Positions 39,234 to 48,252 of a DNA stretch of 64,000 nt are shown piece by piece; within the stretch, counting starts at the first letter, position 1, and each line of letters begins with the position of its first letter. The notes beneath the pieces are model-generated. The model had not been told where the DNA came from and did not search any database. It saw only the letters and a program-made list of their open reading frames with translations. Source of the stretch: Ancylomarina sp. DW003 (GTDB lineage Bacteria > Bacteroidota > Bacteroidia > Bacteroidales > Marinifilaceae); NCBI RefSeq assembly GCF_029029505.1, contig NZ_JAKJSD010000004.1, positions 62,001-126,000 of the forward strand, read 5' to 3'. The position numbers and the translations under genes are program-made.

Positions 39234-39902
39234 ATGAATGTTAAAATTGAAGAAAGCTGGAAACAAAGATTGGAAGGCGAATTTACTCAAGCTTATTTTC
39301 AGGAATTAGTTCAGTTTGTAAAATCAGAATATCAAAATAGAAAAATATTTCCTTCCGGGAATTTGATTTTTAACGCCTTTAACAAGTGTCCATTCGATCA
39401 GGTTAAAGTGGTAATCTTAGGACAAGACCCATATCATGGAACTGGACAAGCTAATGGTTTGTGTTTTTCTGTAAACGATGGAGTGGCTTTACCTCCTAGT
39501 TTAAAAAATATATTTCAAGAAATACAATCGGATTTAGGCCTTCCCATTTCGAAGAATGGAAATCTCGAAAAATGGAGCCAGCAAGGTGTCATGTTATTGA
39601 ATGCAACATTAACCGTTAGGGCACATCAGGCAGGCTCTCACCAAAATAAAGGGTGGGAACAGTTTACCGACAATGTTGTTAGGTGTTTATCTGAAGAGAA
39701 AGAGAATCTTGTCTTTTTACTTTGGGGGTCGTATGCACAACAAAAGGGAAAGCAGATTGATACAAGTAAACATCTGGTATTAAAGTCTCCACATCCTTCT
39801 CCATTTTCAGCTGACCGTGGATTTTTTGGAAATAGACATTTTAGTAAGACTAATGAATATTTGAAACAAAAAGGAAAAACTCCTGTTGATTGGGGACTCT
39901 AG
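39234..39902 (+). CDS. ung: Uracil-DNA glycosylase
   Basis: Family 1 UDG that removes uracil from DNA in base excision repair. The 222-residue protein has the catalytic GQDPYHG motif (Asp65, His68) and the Leu-intercalation motif HPSPFS (His187). The frame opens at a TTG (39183), but the conserved N-terminus of the family corresponds to ATG 39234 (MNVKIEESWKQRL). Full-length and intact. Convergent with the 2-oxoglutarate dehydrogenase operon. Confidence 0.95.
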   Translation: MNVKIEESWKQRLEGEFTQAYFQELVQFVKSEYQNRKIFPSGNLIFNAFNKCPFDQVKVVILGQDPYHGTGQANGLCFSVNDGVALPPSLKNIFQEIQSDLGLPISKNGNLEKWSQQGVMLLNATLTVRAHQAGSHQNKGWEQFTDNVVRCLSEEKENLVFLLWGSYAQQKGKQIDTSKHLVLKSPHPSPFSADRGFFGNRHFSKTNEYLKQKGKTPVDWGL

Positions 39903-39960
39903 CCTGATTTTCTCAGGAGATAATGGAGAATAACAACAAACTTGAATGAGAGTAAAAAAG

Positions 39961-39992
39961 AAAGGCCGGAATCTCGATTGTTCCGGCCTTTT
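39961..39992. terminator. Bidirectional terminator between ung and odhB
   Basis: Perfect 11-bp stem AAAGGCCGGAA/TTCCGGCCTTT with 9-nt loop; A-rich on the left and T-rich on the right. Serves two convergent transcripts. Confidence 0.85.
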
Positions 39993-40011
39993 AAATATTA
40001 TAGGTATAGTC

Positions 40012-41250
40012 TTAAATTCCTAATAGTAAGCTGTCAGGATCTTGTCCCATTGTAATCATGCGATGAGGATTTTCAATCAGTTCCTTAATTTTCACCAGGA
40101 ATCCAACCGAATCTTTACCATCAATTACCCGGTGATCGTAAGATAGAGCAATATACATCATTGGGCGAATTTCAACCTTACCATTAACAGCAATAGGTCG
40201 CTCAACAATATTGTGCATCCCTAGTATACCAGACTGAGGAGGATTGATGATTGGCGTACTTAATAGTGATCCAAACACACCACCATTGGTAATGGTAAAT
40301 GTACCACCAGTCATTTCGTCTAAGCTGATTTTTCCGGAACGCGCTTTATTGGCAAGACGCATTAACTCTCTTTCAATTTCTGCTAAGCTAAGGTTTTGAG
40401 TATCTCTAATAACAGGAACCATCAAACCTTTTGGTGTTTGTACTGCCATGGCCACATCCATATAGTTTGGTGTGATAATCTCATCACCATCCATCATAGA
40501 ATTCACTGCTGGATGAGCTTTAAGAGCAATACTAACAGCTTTGGTAAAGAATGACATGAATCCTAATTTGATATCATGAGTCTCAACAAATTGCTTCTGG
40601 TATTTCTTTCTCAATTGCATAACAGCTGACATATCAACCTCGTTGAAGGTTGTAAGCATAGCTGTTTCGTTTTTAACCGAAACCAAACGGGCACTTAACT
40701 TCTTACGAAGATTACTCATTTTCTTACGGTCGATATGGCGTTCAACAGCTTCTGGCTGCACCATAGCTGCTGGAGCCTGTTCTTTATTGTTAACAACTTG
40801 CTCGATATCTTTCTTCGATAATCGCTGAAGACCAGCAATAACGTCATCAACAGAAAGTTGATTCTCTTCCATTAGTTTTTTGGCTACAGGAGAAATCTTA
40901 ACATCCTTAAATTCTTCAGAAGATTTTATTGGAGCTGCTTCAGAGGTTTTTGTCTCAGTTTTAGGCGTTTCTTCTTTAGCCTCAGCTTTGGGACTGGTAG
41001 ATGGTGCTTCACCAGCAAAACTTGTATCAATAGTACAAGCTACCGATCCTACAGCAACAGTGTCACCTTCATTTGCTTTAATAGATATTTTACCTCCCTC
41101 GTCAGCAACAAGTGTAAGTGTTGCTTTGTCAGATTCGATCTCAGCTATTTCTTGTTCTTTTTCAACAATATCACCTTCGGCTACAAACCAATTGGCAATT
41201 TCAACTTCTGATATGGATTCTCCCGGACTGGGAATTTTTATTTCAAGCAT
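40012..41250 (-). CDS. sucB: 2-oxoglutarate dehydrogenase E2, dihydrolipoyl succinyltransferase
   Basis: Core of the 2-oxoglutarate dehydrogenase complex, which transfers succinyl groups to CoA in the TCA cycle. The 412-residue protein has one lipoyl domain with lipoyl-lysine K42 (EIESDKATL), an Ala/Pro/Thr/Lys-rich linker (about 78-112), a subunit-binding domain ([22 protein letters not shown], about 117-150) and the catalytic domain ending with [10 protein letters not shown] (His373). It lies 86 bases downstream of sucA in the same direction. E3 is not in the window. Confidence 0.95.
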   Translation of the reverse strand: MLEIKIPSPGESISEVEIANWFVAEGDIVEKEQEIAEIESDKATLTLVADEGGKISIKANEGDTVAVGSVACTIDTSFAGEAPSTSPKAEAKEETPKTETKTSEAAPIKSSEEFKDVKISPVAKKLMEENQLSVDDVIAGLQRLSKKDIEQVVNNKEQAPAAMVQPEAVERHIDRKKMSNLRKKLSARLVSVKNETAMLTTFNEVDMSAVMQLRKKYQKQFVETHDIKLGFMSFFTKAVSIALKAHPAVNSMMDGDEIITPNYMDVAMAVQTPKGLMVPVIRDTQNLSLAEIERELMRLANKARSGKISLDEMTGGTFTITNGGVFGSLLSTPIINPPQSGILGMHNIVERPIAVNGKVEIRPMMYIALSYDHRVIDGKDSVGFLVKIKELIENPHRMITMGQDPDSLLLGI

Positions 41251-41336
41251 GTTTTGATATTATTAGTTGTTGGTGTTTGTTTTTTGATTATCAGTTATAA
41301 TTTTTCTTTAGTCACTTTTCACTTATAACTCTATTT

Positions 41337-44186
41337 CTACATTAATAGCTTACTTTTTTCATCTTGAAAATATTCGTGTTGACGGTGAATGTCCTCTTTC
41401 GAACTTCCAACGACACATTGCAAGCCACAATATTTGAGTTCTCTGTCACAGTCGCATCTTCTGAAAACCTTACGGATAATTTCGTTTTGACCAATATTGT
41501 GAATTTTAGCAAGCCCGGTAGCTGTACTACCACTAGCCATACGAGCAATAGGTGCTAAATCTACATTTTCAATATTGTAATTTACGAACTGCCATGGTCC
41601 CATATTCTCAGGTTCTTCTTGTACCCACAAGTGCAGAAGCGCTTTGGGATATTTCTCTAAAATACAGTCAACCTGCTTTTGAGGGAAAGGATAAAGCTGT
41701 TCGATACGAATTAAGGCTACATCTTTGGCGTCTAATTCCTGTTTCTGAGCTAGTAAATCGTAATAAACTTTTCCTGAACAGAAAACCACACGACTTACCT
41801 CTTCTGCAATAACGTCATTATCGTCTATTACTTCCTGGAATCTGCCATTGGCCAATTCGTCCATGGTCGAAACACAACTTGCATGTCTGAGTAAACTCTT
41901 AGGTGTAAAGCAAATTAATGGAATTCGAATATCTCGCTTAACCTGACGACGCAGAGCATGGTAATGGTTTGCAGGAGTCGTAGGGTTGATTACTTGCATG
42001 TTGTTATTTGCACAAAGCGTTAAGAAACGCTCCATTCTCGCACTTGAATGCTCAGCACCTTGTCCTTCGTAACCATGTGGTAAGAATAGAACGAGTCCAT
42101 TTTTAACACCCCATTTATCTTCACCGGAACTGATGTACTGATCGATAACGGCTTGTGCTACATTGTGGAAATCACCAAACTGAGCTTCCCAAATCGTTAA
42201 GCCGGATGGATGTGCTAAAGCGTATCCATATTCGAACCCAAGAACAGCATATTCACTCAAATGTGAGTTGTAAATATGGCAAGGAGCTTGGTTTTCGCTT
42301 ACATGTTTAAGTGGAAAATATTTTTTTGCTGAATCACTAATCGTTAATGCAGCATGTCTGTGAGAAAATGTCCCACGTTCCGAATCCTGACCACTAATTC
42401 TAACACCATACCCTTCATCAAGCAAACTAGCATAAGCTAAAAGTTCACCCATAGCCCAGTCTAACCGATCTTCACTAACCATCTTCTTACGATCAGCCAT
42501 TAGCTTGCCAATCTTCTTGAAAAAATCAATATCTTCCGGTAGACTTGTAATCTTATCAGCTAAAGTAAGTAGTCGCTTTTTATCTGTTTTGAATTCAGGA
42601 GTAATGTCAAAATCTGCTTCAGTGGAATAACGAATATCCTTATAGTAATCACCAAGGAAAGGTTGGATATATAGCTTTTCTATATTTTTTGAAACCTCAA
42701 ACTTATCGTTTAGCAGATCGTTATATTCTTTAATGAGTTCTTTTAGATTCTCTTGTTTGTAAACACCTTTACTAATTAAGTAATCGCCATAAAGATCTCT
42801 TGGGTTTTTGTGCTTAGCAATTTGGCTGTATAGTAATGGCTGTGTAAAACGAGGTTCGTCACCTTCGTTATGTCCATACTTTCTATACGATAGAATATCG
42901 ATGAACACATCAGTTTTAAATTCCTGACGATACTCCATGGCCAAGCCAATTGTATAGATTAAAGCCTCAACATCGTCACCATTAATATGGAAGACAGGAC
43001 AACGTGTTACTTTAGCAACATCAGTACAATAAGTACTCGATCGTGCATCAAGATAATTGGTTGTAAAACCTATTTGATTGTTGATAACCAGGTGAATGGT
43101 TCCACCAGTTCTGTAGGCTTGAAGTTCAGCCATCTGAACAGTTTCGTATACAATTCCCTGACCTGCAATTGCAGCATCGCCATGAATAACGATAGGGACT
43201 AGTTTGTTCTCATCGCCTTTGTAATCGTTGTCAATTTTAGATCGGGAAATACCTTCAACAACAGCACCTACGGTTTCAAGGTGCGATGGATTTGGTGTTA
43301 AGTGAAGCTTTACTTCATTTCCATCATCCGTTTTAACTGTACTTCCATATCCTAAATGGTATTTAACATCACCAAGGGCAATGTCATCTTCAAATTCTTC
43401 CCCAACGAACTCTTTGAATATATTTTCATATGGTTTCTCAAGAATATTCGCTAATACATTAAGACGACCGCGATGAGCCATACCGAATACAAATTCTTCA
43501 ACTCCTAATTGCGCACCTTTTTCTATTAGGGCATCAAGAGCAGGAATTAGTGTTTCTGTACCTTCAAGAGAGAATCGTTTTTGTCCAACAAACTTTTTAT
43601 GAATATAGTTCTCGAAACCAACAGCTAACTTTAAATGGTAATAGATATGTTTGCGCTGTTCATCAGTGAAATTTGGCTGATTTTTACTGATTTCCATTTT
43701 GTTTTGCAGCCATTTTACCTTGTCGGGAGTTCGCAAATATAGATATTCAACACCTACCGAATGACAATAAGTCTCCTGAAGATGATGAAGAATATCTTTA
43801 AGTTTAGATGGACCAATTCCGACTTCGCTACCTGCCTGAAAAACGGTTTCCATATCGGCTTGAGATAGATCGAAATTTTCAATATCCAGAGTTGGAAAGT
43901 ACTTACGTCTAACACGAACAGGATTTGTTTTAGTGAACAAGTGACCACGCTGGCGGAAAGCTTGAATCATATTGATCACGTTGAATTCCTTACTCATTGA
44001 TTGAGCAGGAAGAGAGCTTAAGCTATCCGTTTGTGGTTTGCTTGGAAACTTCTCAGCAGCAAAGTCAAAGCCTTGGAAAAATTTTTGCCACGATTCTTCA
44101 ACCGAGTTTGGGTCTTTTTTATAGGATTGATACATGTCATCGATGAATTCGATTTCACTGTTACCTAAAAAACTGAATTTATCCAT
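41337..44186 (-). CDS. sucA: 2-oxoglutarate dehydrogenase E1 component
   Basis: Thiamine diphosphate-dependent E1 that decarboxylates 2-oxoglutarate and loads the E2 lipoyl arm. The 949-residue protein starts with the usual E1 N-terminus (SFLGNSEIEFIDDMYQSYK), has the HRGRLNVL motif, the ThDP-binding GDAAIAGQGIVYETVQ...NNQIGFTT region and the C-terminal transketolase-like domain (QFGDFHNVAQAVID; LPHGYEGQGAEHSSAR). After the normal end of E1 there is a tail of about 40 residues with CDCDRELKYCGLQC (C911, C913, C920, C924), a possible metal-binding knot. Start ATG 44186; first gene of the sucAB operon. Confidence 0.95.
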   Translation of the reverse strand: MDKFSFLGNSEIEFIDDMYQSYKKDPNSVEESWQKFFQGFDFAAEKFPSKPQTDSLSSLPAQSMSKEFNVINMIQAFRQRGHLFTKTNPVRVRRKYFPTLDIENFDLSQADMETVFQAGSEVGIGPSKLKDILHHLQETYCHSVGVEYLYLRTPDKVKWLQNKMEISKNQPNFTDEQRKHIYYHLKLAVGFENYIHKKFVGQKRFSLEGTETLIPALDALIEKGAQLGVEEFVFGMAHRGRLNVLANILEKPYENIFKEFVGEEFEDDIALGDVKYHLGYGSTVKTDDGNEVKLHLTPNPSHLETVGAVVEGISRSKIDNDYKGDENKLVPIVIHGDAAIAGQGIVYETVQMAELQAYRTGGTIHLVINNQIGFTTNYLDARSSTYCTDVAKVTRCPVFHINGDDVEALIYTIGLAMEYRQEFKTDVFIDILSYRKYGHNEGDEPRFTQPLLYSQIAKHKNPRDLYGDYLISKGVYKQENLKELIKEYNDLLNDKFEVSKNIEKLYIQPFLGDYYKDIRYSTEADFDITPEFKTDKKRLLTLADKITSLPEDIDFFKKIGKLMADRKKMVSEDRLDWAMGELLAYASLLDEGYGVRISGQDSERGTFSHRHAALTISDSAKKYFPLKHVSENQAPCHIYNSHLSEYAVLGFEYGYALAHPSGLTIWEAQFGDFHNVAQAVIDQYISSGEDKWGVKNGLVLFLPHGYEGQGAEHSSARMERFLTLCANNNMQVINPTTPANHYHALRRQVKRDIRIPLICFTPKSLLRHASCVSTMDELANGRFQEVIDDNDVIAEEVSRVVFCSGKVYYDLLAQKQELDAKDVALIRIEQLYPFPQKQVDCILEKYPKALLHLWVQEEPENMGPWQFVNYNIENVDLAPIARMASGSTATGLAKIHNIGQNEIIRKVFRRCDCDRELKYCGLQCVVGSSKEDIHRQHEYFQDEKSKLLM

Positions 44187-44519
44187 AGAAGTATTAAGTT
44201 GTTGAGTCTGGTTTGTTTTTTGTTCTGATTTGTTTACAGAAGCATTTGATATTTAAGATGATCTGAAACATATTATTGTATTTGTTATTCAGATATTTAA
44301 AGTCGAATGTTCTGTCTTTTTACAGATGTATTAAATTATAAAAAATAATTTAGAAAGCCTGTATACTAGCAAATGTATTAAAATTGAATCTTATCCGAAT
44401 GTTTATATAGGATTAAAAGATGAAAAAATCATCTTTTTTTTTAATCAGCTTATAGAGGTTTTCTATTAGTTGATAAGTAAAACGATTTTCAAGTTTATAT
44501 GATAGTTTACATCACAATA
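44187..44519. other. Divergent region between sucA and the YiiX-like gene
   Basis: About 330 bases, strongly AT-rich. It must contain the sucAB promoter on the minus strand; I could not identify a convincing one. The plus-strand promoter is listed separately. Confidence 0.4.
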
Positions 44520-44550
44520 TTTGATGGCTAATTCTAATTGATTAATTTTG
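44520..44550 (+). promoter_or_regulatory. Promoter of the YiiX-like lipoprotein gene
   Basis: TTTG (44520-44523), 19 bases, TAATTTTG (44543-44550): perfect match to the Bacteroidetes primary promoter. The expected start site (about 44557) lies after the TTG at 44552, which supports ATG 44597 as the real start codon. Confidence 0.75.
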
Positions 44551-44596
44551 GTTGAGCTTGATCCATATACCATTCGTTTTTAACCATAACTATCCT

Positions 44597-45268
44597 ATGA
44601 AATTCAATACGATATCACTTTTAATTCTGTTAATTTCTACAATTACTCTCTTCTCTTGTGGAAGCCGGAATTCTCAGGAAAGCTTCAAATTGCAAGCGGG
44701 GGATTTACTTTTTCAAGATTTGGATGGAAGTTCATTATCTGATGCGATTGAAGAGGTGACGGCAGAAGAAAAGCCTTTGAGTTTTTCACATGTAGGAATA
44801 GTCGTTTCCGGAGAGAATAAAGCGGTATTAGTTTTAGAAGCTATTGGAGAGGCTGTGCAATATACTTCGCTGGATAGTTTTTTAACGAGAAGTTTGAATG
44901 CTGATAGAATGCCGAAGGTGCGAGTGGCGCGTTTGAAAAACACACATCAAGTACGAATAAATCAGGCTATGTCTTACGGAAAAACTCTTATTGGCATGCC
45001 ATATGATTCTGTTTATTTGATGGCGGATTCATCATATTATTGTTCCGAATTAATATATGAAATGTTTAAGCATTCGGGAGATGGTTCAGATATTTTTAAA
45101 TTAAACCCGATGACTTTTAAAGATACTAAAACAGGAAAGTTTCATCTTGTTTGGATTGATCATTATAAGAAATTAGGGATGGAAATACCGGAAGGGAAAC
45201 CAGGTTGTAACCCCAATGATATGTCTCAGTCGAAAGAAATTGAATGGGTATTCGATTACAGTAAATAG
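44597..45268 (+). CDS. YiiX/YebB-like lipoprotein (permuted NlpC/P60 cysteine hydrolase fold)
   Basis: 223-residue lipoprotein with lipobox LFSC ending at C21. It belongs to the permuted papain-like YiiX group: LQAGDLLFQDLDGSSLSDAIEEVT, catalytic-type His in LSFSHVGIVV, an acidic partner region (VLVLEAIGEAVQYTSLDSFL) and the Cys in SSYYCSELIYEMF, in the permuted order His before Cys. All are present, so hydrolase activity (amide or ester bonds, perhaps lipids or murein peptides) is possible. The upstream TTG start is ruled out by the promoter position. Single gene; substrate unknown. Confidence 0.82.
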   Translation: MKFNTISLLILLISTITLFSCGSRNSQESFKLQAGDLLFQDLDGSSLSDAIEEVTAEEKPLSFSHVGIVVSGENKAVLVLEAIGEAVQYTSLDSFLTRSLNADRMPKVRVARLKNTHQVRINQAMSYGKTLIGMPYDSVYLMADSSYYCSELIYEMFKHSGDGSDIFKLNPMTFKDTKTGKFHLVWIDHYKKLGMEIPEGKPGCNPNDMSQSKEIEWVFDYSK

Positions 45269-45299
45269 AAAACAAGGATAAAGGTTAAAGCAAATAAGT

Positions 45300-45322
45300 A
45301 GAAATACGATTTATCGCGCCTG
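45300..45322. repeat. Second copy of the CGATTTATCGCG element
   Basis: AGAAATACGATTTATCGCGC at 45300-45319, in the spacer before the AddB-like gene, shares the 12-base core CGATTTATCGCG with 56693-56704 and similar flanks (AGA...). Only two copies are seen in the window. Confidence 0.4.
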
Positions 45323-45354
45323 AATTCAAATTTAAACACACATTTTCAACATAT

Positions 45355-48222
45355 ATGTCTTCATTTTTAAAAGAAGTAACAAAGGAATTATATACACGAT
45401 ATGGCAATAGTTTGTCTAATTGTTTGGTGGTTTTTCCAAACCGTCGTGCAGGCTTGTTCTTTTCTAAATATTTGAATGAATTGGTTTCCGAGCCGATATT
45501 TTCTCCGGAGATTCTCACCATTAATGATTTGATTAAAAAATGGTCGCCTCTTATGGTTGAGGATAATTTGGCCCTTTTGTGTCGTTTATATAAAATCTAC
45601 TGTTCAGTTACTCAGTCCAATGAAACATTTGATGAGTTTTACCATTGGGGTGAGATGATTTTAGGTGATTTTGATGACTTGGATAAGTACCGTGTAGATG
45701 CAAAGCACCTGTTTCAAAACTTGGCTGATGAAAAGGAGATCGAAAATATATTCGATTATTTGGATGAAGAACAGATAGAAGCGATTCGCTCCTTTTGGAG
45801 TACTTTCAATCCTGAGAAATTATCAGAGCATCAACATCAGTTTGTATCCGTTTGGGAAGCTTTGTTCACTATTTACTCTAATTTGCGAAACGAGTTGGAA
45901 AGCGAAGGCTTATCATACGAAGGAATGGCAAGTCGATTGGTTGTTGATCGATTGGAGAATAAGGAAATCGAAATTAATTATAAGAAGATTGTTTTTGCTG
46001 GATTTAACGCCCTAAATAAATGTGAAAAGGATATTTTCTCTTGTTTAAAAAAGAGAGAGCAAGCTGAATTCCATTGGGATTACGATGAGTCCTATGTGAA
46101 GAATCCCTATCACGAAGCTGGTTTGTTCATGCGTGACAACTTAAAGAATTATCCGGCACCAGCGAGCCAAATATCATTTAATAATATTGTTGTTGAAAGA
46201 GCAGCTGTAGAGTTTATCTCACTTTCATCAGAAGTAGGACAAGCAAAATTTGCACACAATTATCTGAAGGAGTATGCCGAACAAAAGGATGTAAGTTTAG
46301 AAGAAACGGCTGTTATTTTAGCAGATGAAGAATTGTTGTTGCCTGTTCTAAATTCCATTCCTAAAAATGTAGAGCATGTGAATGTAACGATGGGATATCC
46401 TGCAAAGAACACACCGGTAGCAAGTCTTTTGGGACTAATTATCGATTTGCAAAAGGGAGGACGCAAACAAGCTTCGAATTTTGTTTTTCATCATAAGCAG
46501 GTTTTGGCACTTCTGAATCATCAATATTTAAATGCGATTAATCCTGAGCTTGCTGATAGTTTGGCCCAGCAAATCATAAAAAGCAATTGGGTACATGTCA
46601 ATCGTGAAATGTTGGTTGGTGATCCGGTTATCGAAAAGTTATTTGTCCCCTTAAATTCTGTAGAGAAGGTTTCAGCTTACTTGCTTGATTTATTGCAAGC
46701 CATATATAAGAATCTGGATTTAGATAAAGAGGACGAAGGTCGGTTGGATAAAATCGAACGAGAATATATTTATCATCTATTTTTGGCTATAAAAAGATTA
46801 ACTGGTTTGTTGAGCCAGCATAAAATTGAGATCAAACTTGATACTTTTTACCGTTTGTTGGATAAAATGATTCAATCTCTGAGCATTCCATTTGAAGGAG
46901 AACCCTTAGCCGGATTACAAGTGATGGGTATACTTGAAACACGTTTGCTCGATTTTAAAAAGATTATAGTTCTTTCGATGAACGAGGGGAAATTGCCTAA
47001 AACAGGAACCTCAAATTCATTTGTACCTTATCATCTGCGTCAAGGGTTTGGTATGCCAACCATCGATCATCAGGATGCTATCTTTGCCTACTATTTTTAT
47101 CGCTTGATTCAACGACCAGAGGAAATTAAACTTTTGTATAGCACACAAAGTGATGGAATTCGAACAGGAGAAATGAGCCGTTTCCTTTATCAGTTGAAGT
47201 ACGAATCTGTATTTAAGGTAGAAGAAAAACATCCGTCTTACGATATTGTAATTTCTGATATTAAGCCTATAAGTATTACGAAGAATGATAGAATATTAGA
47301 GCAGCTAAATGAATATTGCGGAAAGAACAAACGTCGTTTTTCCCCTTCAGCTCTAAATTCATATATGGGCTGTAGTCTGCGATTCTACTATCGCTATTTG
47401 GCAGGAATAAAGGAACCTGACAGCATTCTCGAGGAGATTGATCCGCCAATGTTTGGTAATCTTTTTCATCAGGCTATGGAGAAGTTATACGAGCCTTATC
47501 TGGATAAAGAAATAACCAAAACTGACTTGGAAGGACTGAGAAAAGATAAGAAAAACCAAACCAAGATTCTGAACGATGCGTTTAAGGAACTTTATTTCAA
47601 TTTAGATAAAGAAAAATCGGTTGAAGTAAGTGGAAGAAACCGATTAATATTTAATATTCTTTTGAAGTTTATCGATCGTCTTTTATGGGTTGATATGGAA
47701 TTTGCTCCGTTTAAAATGTTAGCTGTTGAAGGTGAATACAACATACAAGTTCCCTTAAAAAGTGATGATCGAAAAATAAATATCGCTGGTATAATTGATA
47801 GAGTCGATCAGGTGGGAAATACAGTTCGTGTAATCGACTATAAAACGGGAGCTGCAGAGTTAATATTTAAAGACATTGAATCTTTATTTGATTCAGAGAA
47901 TAAGAAACGAAACAAGGCGGCTTTCCAAACCTTTCTGTACTGTTTGTTTTACGATGATAAACATGGTAGTGATTTGAATATTTCTCCCAACGTTTATGGA
48001 TTAAAGTCAATATTTAACCCCAAATTTGCTTGTGTTCTTGAACAAAAGGAGGGGAGAAGTAAGGGAGTACCTGTTGGGAGTTATTTGGCCTATAAACAAG
48101 AGTTTATGGAAAGCTTTACCGAACTTTTAGAAGAGATATTCAATCCTGAGATTCCATTTACTCAGGTTGAAGATGTGGATGTGTGCCGAATATGTCCTTA
48201 TATTGAACTCTGTCATAGATAG
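45355..48222 (+). CDS. AddB-like PD-(D/E)XK nuclease with Fe-S cysteines
   Basis: 955-residue protein matching the AddB subunit of AddAB-type recombination nucleases. The N-terminal two thirds are a degenerate helicase (NCLVVFPNRRAGLFFSKYL, EILTINDLI, KKIVFAGFNALNKCEKDIF, LQVMGILETRLLDFKKIIVLSMNEGKLP) without an obvious Walker A loop. The C-terminal nuclease starts RFSPSALNSYMGCSLRFYY, has GNLFHQAMEKLY, the core IIDRVDQ...VRVIDYKTG and an end with VDVCRICPYIELCHR. The upstream Cys plus the three terminal ones fit an Fe-S cluster that staples the nuclease domain. A UvrD-like AddA subunit normally sits beside it in this phylum; none is adjacent here. It overlaps nothing and is followed 4 bases later by the OmpA gene. 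Confidence 0.85.
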   Translation: MSSFLKEVTKELYTRYGNSLSNCLVVFPNRRAGLFFSKYLNELVSEPIFSPEILTINDLIKKWSPLMVEDNLALLCRLYKIYCSVTQSNETFDEFYHWGEMILGDFDDLDKYRVDAKHLFQNLADEKEIENIFDYLDEEQIEAIRSFWSTFNPEKLSEHQHQFVSVWEALFTIYSNLRNELESEGLSYEGMASRLVVDRLENKEIEINYKKIVFAGFNALNKCEKDIFSCLKKREQAEFHWDYDESYVKNPYHEAGLFMRDNLKNYPAPASQISFNNIVVERAAVEFISLSSEVGQAKFAHNYLKEYAEQKDVSLEETAVILADEELLLPVLNSIPKNVEHVNVTMGYPAKNTPVASLLGLIIDLQKGGRKQASNFVFHHKQVLALLNHQYLNAINPELADSLAQQIIKSNWVHVNREMLVGDPVIEKLFVPLNSVEKVSAYLLDLLQAIYKNLDLDKEDEGRLDKIEREYIYHLFLAIKRLTGLLSQHKIEIKLDTFYRLLDKMIQSLSIPFEGEPLAGLQVMGILETRLLDFKKIIVLSMNEGKLPKTGTSNSFVPYHLRQGFGMPTIDHQDAIFAYYFYRLIQRPEEIKLLYSTQSDGIRTGEMSRFLYQLKYESVFKVEEKHPSYDIVISDIKPISITKNDRILEQLNEYCGKNKRRFSPSALNSYMGCSLRFYYRYLAGIKEPDSILEEIDPPMFGNLFHQAMEKLYEPYLDKEITKTDLEGLRKDKKNQTKILNDAFKELYFNLDKEKSVEVSGRNRLIFNILLKFIDRLLWVDMEFAPFKMLAVEGEYNIQVPLKSDDRKINIAGIIDRVDQVGNTVRVIDYKTGAAELIFKDIESLFDSENKKRNKAAFQTFLYCLFYDDKHGSDLNISPNVYGLKSIFNPKFACVLEQKEGRSKGVPVGSYLAYKQEFMESFTELLEEIFNPEIPFTQVEDVDVCRICPYIELCHR

Positions 48223-48252
48223 AATATGTTGGATCGACTTAAAACCAATAAA

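Noticed and set aside
44552-44596. TTG start for the YiiX-like gene
   Set aside because: The promoter predicts transcription beginning after this codon, and the lipoprotein signal starts at ATG 44597.
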